From: Planctomycetota bacterium
Lineage (GTDB): Bacteria; Planctomycetota; J058
Assembly: GCA_023954375.1 (NCBI GenBank)
Contig: JAMLIC010000018.1
Coordinates: 1 to 64,000, forward strand
Length of the DNA stretch: 64,000 nucleotides
Direction of reading: 5' to 3'
In this document: one piece after another, positions 26,010 to 34,286 of the stretch
Layout of the letters: each line of letters starts with the position of its first letter
Numbering within the stretch: position 1 is the first letter of the stretch
Notes under the pieces: generated by a model
Seen by the model: the letters and a program-made list of their open reading frames with translations, nothing else
Databases searched by the model: none
Told to the model about the DNA's origin: nothing
Translations under genes and position numbers: made by a program

Positions 26010-27376
26010 GACGACCCGAGGAGGTGCGCCGCGAGGGCGGCCAGGGCCAGGAGCGAGACGACGATCGCCGCGGCGACCAGGGGGACGGCGCCGCGCGCGC
26101 GCCCGGCGCCGGCGGCCGCACCGGCGGCGGCAGGACCGGCGCGCAGGGCCGCGAGCGCCGCCTCGAGGTCGGCCAGGAGCGCGGCGGCGCCCTGCTGGCG
26201 CCGGCCGGGGTCCTTCGCCAGGGCGCGGTCGAGCAGCGCCGCGGTCGCCGGCGACACGCCCGGGAGGAGGGCGCGGACGTCGGGCGGCGGCTCGTCGAGG
26301 ATGCGGTGGAGGATCGCCGGGACCGAGCCCCCGGCGAACGGGCGCGCCCCCGTGAGCAGGCGGAGGAGGGTGGCGCCGAGGGCGTACACGTCGGTGCGGC
26401 CGTCGAGCATCGTCTCGCCGCGGGCCTGCTCGGGGGCCATGTAGCAGGGCGTGCCCACGACGGCGCCCGTCTGCGTGAGCCGGTCGTCGCCCGCCTGGCG
26501 GCGCGCCAGGCCGAGGTCGCCCAGCTTCGCCGCGCCGTCGGCGGCGAGGAACAGGTTCTCGGGCTTGATGTCGCGGTGCACGAGGCCCGCGGCCTCGAGC
26601 GCCACGAGCCCGCGCGCCGCGTCGCGCGCGACCTCCAGCGCCCGCGCCTCCGGCAGCCGGCCGCCGGCGGCGACGGCGAGCCGCTCGGCGTCGCCGCCGG
26701 TCACGAGCTCCATGGCGATGAACAGCCGCCCCGTGGCCGGATCGGCGCCGGCGTGGAAGGTCGTGACCACGTGCGGGTGCTGCACGGCCGCCGCCGCCCG
26801 CCCCTCGCGGAGGAAGCGCTCGACGGCGCCGCGCGCGAGGCCCTTGTCGGTGAGGACCTTGAGCGCCACCTCCCGGCCGAGCGACCGCTGCCGCGCCCTG
26901 AACACGGCGCCCATCCCCCCCTGGCCGAGCGGCGCGAGGACCTCGAAGTCGCCGATCACGTCGCCGGGGCGCGGCGGCCCTTGCGGCGCCGTGGGGGCCG
27001 CGGCCCCGGTCGACAGCGTCGTCGCGAACGGCATGTAGGTGACGTCGCCCTCCGGCGCCTCCGACGGCGCCGGCAGGGGCGGCGGCGGGACCGTGGCCGC
27101 ATCGGCCACCGTCGCGTCGCCCGCCGACGGCGCGATCGTCGCGAGCGTCGGGTGGGCGCCGGGCGCGAGCGTCTCCCCGCCGGCGACCTCCTGCGCGAGC
27201 AGGTCGACCTGGACCGCCGTGAGCACCCCCCGCTCCACGAGCAGCTGACTGGCCGGCCGGCCGCTGGCCCGCGCCGCCTGATGGCAGCGCTCGGCGAGCT
27301 CCTGCGGGACGAGCCCGCGCGCCACCGCGCGCTGCAGGAGCCCCCTGTCGTGGTCGGCCGCGCCCTCGCCGAGCAT
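26006..27376 (-). CDS. Tail-anchored Ser/Thr protein kinase
   Basis: A 456-residue kinase. The first 60 residues resemble the short helical segment seen before other kinases of this type (LLVERGVLTAVQVDLLAQEV), like the MshEN-type repeats in the GTPase-kinase protein. After a Pro/Ala linker the kinase domain begins near residue 140: GQGGMGAVF, ALKVLTD, HRDIKPEN, DLG (DFG variant), GTPCYMAPEQ. The last 20-odd residues are one membrane helix (VPLVAAAIVVSLLALAALAA), so the catalytic part faces the cytoplasm with nothing beyond the membrane. ATG at 27376 preceded by GGGGAAGG. First gene of a coupled kinase-kinase-FGE set. Confidence 0.92.
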   Translation of the reverse strand: MLGEGAADHDRGLLQRAVARGLVPQELAERCHQAARASGRPASQLLVERGVLTAVQVDLLAQEVAGGETLAPGAHPTLATIAPSAGDATVADAATVPPPPLPAPSEAPEGDVTYMPFATTLSTGAAAPTAPQGPPRPGDVIGDFEVLAPLGQGGMGAVFRARQRSLGREVALKVLTDKGLARGAVERFLREGRAAAAVQHPHVVTTFHAGADPATGRLFIAMELVTGGDAERLAVAAGGRLPEARALEVARDAARGLVALEAAGLVHRDIKPENLFLAADGAAKLGDLGLARRQAGDDRLTQTGAVVGTPCYMAPEQARGETMLDGRTDVYALGATLLRLLTGARPFAGGSVPAILHRILDEPPPDVRALLPGVSPATAALLDRALAKDPGRRQQGAAALLADLEAALAALRAGPAAAGAAAGAGRARGAVPLVAAAIVVSLLALAALAAHLLGSS

Positions 27377-27521
27377 GTCCTTCCCCGCCGCCTCGCATGA
27401 TCGTCGCAACCGGGCCGGCCGGGCAAGGTGACCACGCTGGCCGCCGCTGGCCGGTCGACGTCGTGCTGAGTGAGGCTCCCGCGCGGCCGCGCGAGCCCAG
27501 GGGGACCGGGCGCGCGCCCGG

Positions 27522-28214
27522 CTACCGGCCGCCCTCGAGCGCCTCGCCCGCGCGGCCCAGGGCGTCGGCGATGCCCGCCGTCCGCTTGCGCGCGCGCTCC
27601 ACCGGGTCGCGCGCCTCCTTCGGCATGCGGCCGAGCACCTGGCCCGCCAGCCGGCGCAGCCCCTCGTCCTCGGTCCGCTCGATGAACTCGATCAGCACGG
27701 GGGCCGAGGCGGCGTCGGGCAGGGCGCCGATCATGTGCAGGCAGGCGCCCAGCCGCCACATGGGCCAGTCGGTGCGCTTGAGGAGGCCCTCCCAGGCCAG
27801 GGGCAGGACCGGCGGGCCCCACTCGGTCCGGGCGAGGTCGGCGAAGCGGGCCCAGACGCCGGGGAGGCCCGTCGCCTTCCGCGACTCGACCTCGATGTCC
27901 ACGGCGTCGAGCCGGGCGAGCACGTCCTCGTGGAGCGCGCGGCGCTCCACCCAGCCCAGGAGCGCGCGGGCCGTGACCGCGCGGCGCGCGTCAGCGGCGC
28001 CGGTCAGCGGCCGCAGCCGCGCGGCGAGCGCCGGCCCGTCGTCGGAGGCGAGCAGCGCGTCGCGCCCGCGGACGTACTCCTCGCCCGTGACCGCCACCAG
28101 CGCCTCGAACCCGGCCCAGTCGACCATGGTGTCCCTCTCGTCCGCCACCGCGGCGCCGCCCAGCGCGACCGCGGCCGCCAGCATCGCGCCCAGCGCCCTC
28201 GTCGTCGACCTCAT
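27522..28214 (-). CDS. Secreted HEAT-like helical protein
   Basis: A 230-residue protein with a signal peptide (LGAMLAAAVALGGAAVA) and then an all-helical sequence whose C-terminal half has HEAT-like pairs (APVLIEFIERTEDEGLRRLAGQVLGRMP). Its ATG overlaps the stop of the arginine deiminase gene (ATGA), so the two are translationally coupled. A partner or scaffold role for the deiminase is inference from that coupling. Confidence 0.75.
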   Translation of the reverse strand: MRSTTRALGAMLAAAVALGGAAVADERDTMVDWAGFEALVAVTGEEYVRGRDALLASDDGPALAARLRPLTGAADARRAVTARALLGWVERRALHEDVLARLDAVDIEVESRKATGLPGVWARFADLARTEWGPPVLPLAWEGLLKRTDWPMWRLGACLHMIGALPDAASAPVLIEFIERTEDEGLRRLAGQVLGRMPKEARDPVERARKRTAGIADALGRAGEALEGGR

Positions 28215-30766
28215 GGAGCCTGCTCCCACCACCACCGGTCCGTCGGCGGACGTCGGCGCTGGTTCGTCCCGCAGTGGATCTCGCCGGCGAGCGCATGGTA
28301 CGTCGCCCAGTCGTCGATGAACCGGGGCGCGCAGCCGAGCGCCCGGAGCTTCCCGTCGATGTCGGCCTCGAACTGGCACCCGGCGGCGGTCCGCGGGCCG
28401 AACGGCTTGGGGACGCACAGGTTCGCGTCGCCGCCGGGCTTCGTCACCACGAGCATGTTCACCGAGTTCGCGGTGTAGGCGATGTAGTAGGAGGCCGACA
28501 CCTTCTTGAACAGCACCGGGAGGCGGACGACGTCGGCCGGGTCGAGGCCGAGGTTCGTGCGCAGCGTGGCCACGACCCCGTCGATCTTCGTCTGCACCTC
28601 GCGCTGCCACAGCTCGAAGGTCGCGTCGGCCTTGATCCCGGCCACGGTCTTCGGCAGGCCCGCCTCCGAGACGCCGGACGGGAGGAGCTCCGCGGCGCCG
28701 TCGCCCGCCGCGTGGAGCCGGTCGACGATCGTCATCGCCTCCTGCGGGCTCGCGACCAGCAGCTTGAACTTCTTCGGCGTGCCAGGGGCCGGGCAGAAGG
28801 AGAAGACCTCGTCGATGTGCCCCACCTCGAGCCAGCTCGTGTCGACCGCGAACGCGCCCTGGACCCCCTGGGCGAGGAGGAGGTCCGTGATCTCGGGCTG
28901 CATGGGGCGGCCGGCGTCGTGCCCGTAGATGACCCGCCCGAACTTCCACTCCTTCCCGCCCACGGTCACGGGGGGCGAGCACTCCAGGTTGCCGAAGGAG
29001 TCCAGGGAGCTGCCGAGGGCCGGCGGGAGCGCCACGTACAGCCCCACGCCCGGTCCGAGCAGCTCCTCGAGCGGGAAGCTGTCGGCCGACGTGGCGCCCC
29101 TCCCCCAGAGCGTGGCGCGGTCGTTGGCCGTGCGCAGGACGACCGGGAGATGGCGGCTCGCCGGGGCGCCGGCCGCGGGCAGCGTGGAGAAGCCGAACTC
29201 CATGACGTCCTGCATCCAGCGGTCGTTGGCGTAGCTCGCCCCGGAGGCCTCCCGCGGCGCCGGGACCCCGGCGGCGGTCACGTGCGCCGCCAGCTCGGCG
29301 CGGAACGTCGAGTTCGAGGCCCCCACGTCCATCACGTACACCTCCTCGGTCGCCATGAGGTGGTGCATGAGGACGAACGGCGCCACGCGCACCTTCGCCT
29401 GCTGCGTGAAGACGGTCGCCCCGCCCGCGTCCTCGAGCCGCAGCGTGAGCGTGATCAGGCCGTCGAAGCCGCGGGTCGGGTAGCTGACCGCCTCCATGCC
29501 CCACTCGCGCCGCTGCGGGGAGAGGTCGGTCAGCCGGTGCGGCCCCGCCGCGGCCGGGCCGAGGACCGGGGTCCCCGAGGCGGTCCGCGCGTCGAAGATC
29601 CGGATGCGGTCGGGGTGGTCGACCGTGAGGACGGCCGCCCAGCCGGCCGGGAAGTCGCCGAGGCCGCGGCGGAGGTCGAGGGGCGAGAGGTCCGAGACGT
29701 CCCCCGCGCCGTTCACGACGGCGTCGTCGCAGTCCGGCGACCTCGAGCGGTCGTCGTCGTCGGCGTTGACGCGGACGACCGCGCCCTTGCGGCCGGCGCC
29801 CCACTCCCAGACGTCGAGGGCGGCGGTCGACGCGTCGACCGCCCCGTCGCGGTCGGCGTCGAGGTGCAGGCGCAGGTCCACGACCTTCAGCTTGTGCTCG
29901 GCCGTGTACTGGTTGCCCGTGGCGCGCGACGTGAGGGTCGCGGTGATCGTCACCTCGGCGGCCGTGTCGGACTGCGCCTTGATGCGGACGTCGGCGCCGC
30001 TGGCGCTCACCTGCGCGATGGCCGGGTCGCTGAACGTCCAGGCCACGTCGCCCGGCACGGCCGGCGTGACCCGGGCCGTGAGGTCGAGCTCCTGGTCGAG
30101 GACGAGCGCCGCGGGGGGGGCCCCGCCCCCGCGCTGCAGGACGACCTCGACGCGGGGCACGGCGAGGCGGGCCGTCGCGCCGCTGGGCGCCGCCGTGAAG
30201 GCCTCGAACTCGAGCGACTCGCCGAGGTCGGCGTCCTGGACCGTGTAGCGCGCCCGCTCGCCCTCGCCGACGTGCTCCCGGCCCACGAACCAGCGCGCCT
30301 CGGCCCGCTGCCCGGCCGGGATCGCGTCGGCCGCCACGCCCGAGAAGCGCGTGGGCGCGCCGGGCTGGTCGTACGCGTCGGCCCCCCAGCCGACGATGGC
30401 CAGCTCGACCACGTCGCCGGGCTTCGCGTCGGCGGGGACCTCGATCCGCTCGACCACTGGCTCCGCGAGGGAGAAGGCCATGGGCACGGTCACCCGCGGC
30501 GCGGGGACGCCGTCCTCCTTCTCGAAGACGAACTCGGCCCAGATGGGGGAGTCCGTCACCGCGATGCCGGAGAGGGGGAGGGACACCGTGCCCCTCGGCT
30601 GCCCGAGCGACTGCCCGCTGAGGAGCGCGCCGCCGAGCTGGTGCCGGTAGAACGAGACCTCCGCGCGGTCGGCCGGGGGCGGCTGCACCTCGACCAGGTA
30701 GTCGACGGAGATCGTGTCGTCGGGGGGGAAGTAGAAGTCTTGCACGGCGAACCCCCGCCGAATCAT
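28211..30766 (-). CDS. Protein-arginine deiminase (PAD) family protein
   Basis: PADs convert peptidyl-arginine to citrulline. This 851-residue protein has N-terminal beta-rich domains including a bacterial Ig-like segment (about 215-295), then a PAD middle domain (LHLDADRDGAV near 300-310; WEWGAGRKGAV near 320-330) and a C-terminal amidinotransferase-fold domain. The catalytic set is complete: Asp520 (NDRWMQD), His650 and Asp652 (EVGHIDE), Cys832 (EIHCGTN). FGNLECSPPVTV (591-602) and SVNMLVV are further PAD hallmarks. One metal-ligand position (Glu in QDEME) is Val521. No signal peptide is visible. A TATGAT box spans the first ATG, so the GTG at 30745 may be the true start. Confidence 0.93.
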   Translation of the reverse strand: MIRRGFAVQDFYFPPDDTISVDYLVEVQPPPADRAEVSFYRHQLGGALLSGQSLGQPRGTVSLPLSGIAVTDSPIWAEFVFEKEDGVPAPRVTVPMAFSLAEPVVERIEVPADAKPGDVVELAIVGWGADAYDQPGAPTRFSGVAADAIPAGQRAEARWFVGREHVGEGERARYTVQDADLGESLEFEAFTAAPSGATARLAVPRVEVVLQRGGGAPPAALVLDQELDLTARVTPAVPGDVAWTFSDPAIAQVSASGADVRIKAQSDTAAEVTITATLTSRATGNQYTAEHKLKVVDLRLHLDADRDGAVDASTAALDVWEWGAGRKGAVVRVNADDDDRSRSPDCDDAVVNGAGDVSDLSPLDLRRGLGDFPAGWAAVLTVDHPDRIRIFDARTASGTPVLGPAAAGPHRLTDLSPQRREWGMEAVSYPTRGFDGLITLTLRLEDAGGATVFTQQAKVRVAPFVLMHHLMATEEVYVMDVGASNSTFRAELAAHVTAAGVPAPREASGASYANDRWMQDVMEFGFSTLPAAGAPASRHLPVVLRTANDRATLWGRGATSADSFPLEELLGPGVGLYVALPPALGSSLDSFGNLECSPPVTVGGKEWKFGRVIYGHDAGRPMQPEITDLLLAQGVQGAFAVDTSWLEVGHIDEVFSFCPAPGTPKKFKLLVASPQEAMTIVDRLHAAGDGAAELLPSGVSEAGLPKTVAGIKADATFELWQREVQTKIDGVVATLRTNLGLDPADVVRLPVLFKKVSASYYIAYTANSVNMLVVTKPGGDANLCVPKPFGPRTAAGCQFEADIDGKLRALGCAPRFIDDWATYHALAGEIHCGTNQRRRPPTDRWWWEQAP

Positions 30767-30767
30767 A
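30762..30767 (-). promoter_or_regulatory. -10-like box TATGAT for the arginine deiminase operon
   Basis: TATGAT on the minus strand overlaps the ATG at 30766 and lies 16 nt before an in-frame GTG at 30745 that follows a GGGGG run. This favours the GTG as the start and a separate promoter for the PAD pair. Confidence 0.4.
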
Positions 30768-30849
30768 GGACGAAGCCGGCGGCGATGAGAGCCGCTCCTC
30801 GGCGCCTCGGGCGTCAGAGGTTACGAGCGGGGTCGGGCGGCGAGCGCGC

Positions 30850-32766
30850 TCAGCGCGCCTCGGACACCGGCAGCCCCGCGCGGCGGCTGAGGAGGAACTG
30901 CACCAGGTCGGCGAGGTCGGTCTCGCTCACCTGCTCGGGCGTGACCGGCGGCATGCTCGAGGGCCACTCGCCGCGCGTGAGCGCCTGCGCCGGGTCGGGG
31001 GCGCGGATGAAGCCGGTCAGGCCGGCGCCGGCGCCCTCGGCCGTGCGCCAGCGCAGGAGGGCGCGCTCGGCCACGCCCGTGAGCGCGGGGCCGTTGTCGC
31101 CCCCGTGGTCGACGTGGCAGCCGATGCAGCCGGCGCGGCGGAAGACGGCCAGCCCGCGGGCGACGGCGTCGGCCGGCGGCGCGAGCGCCTCGGGCTCGAG
31201 CGGCGGCGGCGGCGGGGCGGCGCCCGGCTCGAGGGCGGCGCCGCCGCCGAGCGCCAGGCGGTCGCGCGCCGCGGCCAGGGCGATCACGCCGAAGGCCGCG
31301 GCGAGCGTCGGGCTGTCCTCGTGCATGAGCGCCGACTCGCCGCGGAAGCGGTCGCCGGCGCGGGCGTGCAGGGTGCCGAGCTGCCGCGTGAGCTCGGCCG
31401 CCCACACGCGCGCGCCGACGCGCCACACGCCGGCGCGGTGCAGGGCGTCGGCGAGCCCGGCGAGGTAGTAGAGGTAGACGCCGCGCGCCCAGCCGAGCGC
31501 GTCCTGCTCGAAGCCCGGGTTCTGGCCGAGGTCCCAGCGCCGCGCCAGCCAGCGCAGGCCCGCGAGGGCCTCGGGGCCCGCCGTGAGGCGCTCCGGCGCC
31601 GCGGCGCGGTGGTCGACGCCCTCGAGCGCCAGGCGCGCGAGCACGCCGTCGGCGGTCGCGCTGCCGTAGGAGCGCCACACGGCCATCGTCGTCCCGACGG
31701 CGTCGCTGCCCGCCTTGCTCATGCGCGGCTGGAAGGCGAACCCGCCGTCGCGCAGGGCGCGCTCGCGGTCGTGGGCCGGGTCGTCGGGGCGGCTCACGAG
31801 GGCGTGGTTCTGGGTCAGGTCGAGCCACAGCCGGGCCCGGTCCCACACCGCGGCGTCGTCGGGCAGGCCCGCCCCGGCGAGGGCCTCGAGGGCGTAGCGC
31901 CCCGTCGACACGTCCGTGCGCAGGAGGGCCCGGTCGGGGCGGTCGTGGTAGCTCCAGCCGCCGTAGCGCGTGTCGACCGGGTCGAAGCCGTGCGCCTCCT
32001 GCACCTGCGCCGCCTGGAGCCACGCCGAGAGGCGGGCGCGCGCGGCCGGGTCGTCGAGGGCCATGAGCGCCAGCGCCGTGGCGTAGGTGCGGTGCGGCGG
32101 GTGCTCCGGCGGGTCGTCCAGGCCGCCATCCTCGGCCTGCGCGGCGAGGAGCGCGCCGCGCGCGCGGCCGAGCGCGGCGGCCGCCGCCTCGTCGAGGTCG
32201 CCCGCGCGCACGAGGGCGTGGGCCACGAGCGCGGTCACCGCGACGCTGGGCCGCTCCGGGTCGCGGTAGTGCGGCCAGAGGCCCCCCTCGCGCTCGAGCC
32301 CGACGAGCTGCGCCACGCCCTGCGCGACGAGGCGGCGGGCGAGCCCCAGCTCGAAGCCGTGGCCCTCCGCCAGCTCGACCCGGACGGCCTCCTCGCGCCC
32401 GTCGGCGCGCCGGACGCGCAGGACGAGCGCCTCGCCCGGGCGCAGGGCGCCGAGGCGGTCGAGGAGCACGCGCGACTCCTTGGCCGGGCGGTCGTCGACC
32501 GCCAGGACCACGTCGCCCGCGACCAGCCCCGCCCCGACGGCGCTCCCGTCGGGGTAGACCTCGACCAGGAGGAGGCCCCCCTCGCCGGGCCTCAGCATGG
32601 CGCCGAACGAGCCCTTCGCCGTCCCCGCGCCGGTCTTCACCTCGACGCCCTTGGGGACCGCCGGGTCCGGCGCCGGCCGCGGGGCGGGGCGCGTGGCCCA
32701 GAAGGCGACGACCCCGACGAGGACGACGCCGCCCCAGCCCGCCAGCTCCTTCCAGCCGTTGCTCAC
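30850..32766 (-). CDS. PDZ / alpha-alpha-toroid / cytochrome c fusion protein
   Basis: A 638-residue exported protein anchored by an N-terminal helix (WGGVVLVGVVAFWA). Residues about 45-140 are PDZ-like (VEVYPDGSAVGAGLVAGDVVLAVDD). About 150-520 is helical with repeats recalling prenyltransferase/squalene-cyclase toroids (LLAAQAEDGGLDDP, RYGGWSYHD, ALRDGGFAFQP). The C-terminus is a class I cytochrome c: haem motif CIGCH (547-551) and likely distal Met605 (SSMPPVTPEQ). The GTG start overlaps the stop of the preceding gene (GTGA). The redox partner and the toroid's ligand are unknown. Confidence 0.9.
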   Translation of the reverse strand: MSNGWKELAGWGGVVLVGVVAFWATRPAPRPAPDPAVPKGVEVKTGAGTAKGSFGAMLRPGEGGLLLVEVYPDGSAVGAGLVAGDVVLAVDDRPAKESRVLLDRLGALRPGEALVLRVRRADGREEAVRVELAEGHGFELGLARRLVAQGVAQLVGLEREGGLWPHYRDPERPSVAVTALVAHALVRAGDLDEAAAAALGRARGALLAAQAEDGGLDDPPEHPPHRTYATALALMALDDPAARARLSAWLQAAQVQEAHGFDPVDTRYGGWSYHDRPDRALLRTDVSTGRYALEALAGAGLPDDAAVWDRARLWLDLTQNHALVSRPDDPAHDRERALRDGGFAFQPRMSKAGSDAVGTTMAVWRSYGSATADGVLARLALEGVDHRAAAPERLTAGPEALAGLRWLARRWDLGQNPGFEQDALGWARGVYLYYLAGLADALHRAGVWRVGARVWAAELTRQLGTLHARAGDRFRGESALMHEDSPTLAAAFGVIALAAARDRLALGGGAALEPGAAPPPPPLEPEALAPPADAVARGLAVFRRAGCIGCHVDHGGDNGPALTGVAERALLRWRTAEGAGAGLTGFIRAPDPAQALTRGEWPSSMPPVTPEQVSETDLADLVQFLLSRRAGLPVSEAR

Positions 32767-34036
32767 GGGTCACCTGCCGCGAAGGAGCCGGCGACGCGCT
32801 CGAGCCACGCCGGCGCGCCGGCGTCGCGCGGGCGGACGATCAGCAGGTGGAACACGCGCGCGCCGCGCCAGCGCGAGACCTGCGTCACCCGCACGAGCGC
32901 CTCGGTCCGCTCGACCTGCGCCAGGAACTCGAGCCGCACGCCGGCCGGCGCGCCGCCCTCGCCCGGCAGGCGCTCGGCCGCGAGGCGCTTGTAGGAGAGG
33001 TACTGCTCGAAGGCGCCCGTCTCCACGGCCGCCGCCAGGGCCTCCGGGCCCCCGGCGTCGGGCAGCTCCTGCACCTGGACGATGAGCTTCGTGTCGCCCT
33101 GCTCGAGGAGGAGGCGCTCGGCGGGGCGGACGTCCGTCGGGCGCGCGCGGAAGCCCTCCGGCACGAGCAGGGTGAAGCCGGTCGGGTCGCGCAGGGGGGC
33201 GACGCCGCCGGCGAAGGCGAGCCCCTCGAGGGCGGCGGTCCCGGCGGGCGTGCCCGGCGCCGGCCGGGCGAGCGGGCCGGGGCGCCAGCCGTCCAGGACG
33301 GCCGGGTCGAGGTCGAGGGCGCGCGCCAGCGCGGCCGCCGCGCTCGAGCGGCTCGGGCGGGCGCGGCCCCGCGCGTGGCGAGCGCCTGGCGCCACGCCGC
33401 GGCGCGGGCCTCGAGCACGCGCACGACCTCGAGCAGCGCCGGCCCGGCCCCCGGCCGCCACGGCAGGACCAGGCGGCGCTCCCAGGTCGCGAGGTCCATG
33501 CGCGCGGCGCGCAGGGCCACGCTCCACGCCTCGAGCGCGGCCTCGAAGCGGTCGACGTGCGTGCGATGGTCGTGGGCGGCGAGCGCGAGGTGGAAGCCGC
33601 CGCGCCGCTCGAGCGCCACGGCCAGGTCGCGCAGGGCCCCGTGCGCGGCGCGGTACCACGCCTCGAGGCGTCCCCGCGCGGCGGCGACCTCGTCGTCGCT
33701 GCCCAGCTGGAACGCCCGCGAGACCACCGCCGCGCCGCCCGGGGGGCCGACCTCGAGCACGTAGTGGTCGGGGAGGAGCAGCCGCGGCGTGAGCAGGGCC
33801 GCGCTGAAGGCGCCGGCGCCGTCGGGGGTGACGACGAGGTCGAGGTCGGTGGCGTCGTCGCGGCGGATGCGGGCCACGAGGGGGCCGCTCGTCTTGACGT
33901 GGCCGTCGACCGAGATCGACAGGAGCCCGCGGCTGCGCGAGACCGCCGGCGGCTCGAGGCGAGGGTCCTCGGCGCGGGCCGGGGCGGCCGCGAGGGCGAG
34001 GGCGGCGAGGACGAGGAGCGGGCGCGCCCGGGTCAC
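32763..34036 (-). CDS. Secreted protein of unknown function, frameshifted
   Basis: The N-terminal half (signal peptide RPLLVLAALALAAAPARA, then a beta-rich domain and helices with LATWERRLVLPWRP) and the C-terminal half (PTGFTLLVPEGFRARPTD to the end) lie in different frames. The switch falls near 33367-33370, a GGGG run on the coding strand; one more G would join them into about 424 residues. A consensus error is therefore likely. The GTG at 34036 has a TAGGCT box 5 nt upstream and no ribosome site. Its stop overlaps the start of the PDZ-cytochrome gene (GTGA), so the two are coupled. Confidence 0.75.
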
Positions 34037-34041
34037 GCTGG

Positions 34042-34047
34042 AGCCTA
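34042..34047 (-). promoter_or_regulatory. -10-like box TAGGCT, leaderless start at 34036
   Basis: TAGGCT on the minus strand ends 5 nt before the GTG of the frameshifted secreted-protein gene. No ribosome site lies between. Confidence 0.35.
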
Positions 34048-34065
34048 GCCCCGGCCCGGACGACG

Positions 34066-34109
34066 GTCCAGCGCGGCGCGAGCGATCCGGCGCGGGGGCC
34101 GCGCTGGAC
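34066..34109. other. Inverted repeat with 11-bp perfect arms
   Basis: GTCCAGCGCGG (34066-34076) pairs with CCGCGCTGGAC (34099-34109) across a 22-nt loop. It sits between the divergent secreted-protein and TerB-AAR2 genes and could be an operator or the first hairpin of the leader described next. Confidence 0.6.
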
Positions 34110-34144
34110 GTCGACCCGGAGTCGGCGAGCGGGGTACGGCCTCC

Positions 34145-34286
34145 CGAGCCTTCACTTCGCGGCTCGGCGCGGCGGCGCCGCGCCTGCGCCCGCTCGCCCC
34201 GGGCCCTCCGGGGACCGGAGGGCGAGTGGAAGGAGTCGCTCCGATCAGGCCACTGGTGTAGCCTCACACGTCGGAGGGCAGGGGCC
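34145..34286 (+). promoter_or_regulatory. Hairpin-rich leader of the TerB-AAR2 gene
   Basis: Four stem-loops follow each other: CCGAGCC/GGCTCGG (34145-34168), GCGCGGC/GCCGCGC (34168-34184), GCCCTCCGG/CCGGAGGGC with a 3-nt loop (34203-34223), and AGTGG/CCACT enclosing GGAG/CTCC (34225-34254). CCTC at 34262-34265 can pair with GAGG of the ribosome site (34274-34277). High G+C makes chance stems common, but four perfect ones in 110 bp ending at the ribosome site is notable. A structured 5' UTR is inference. Confidence 0.45.
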
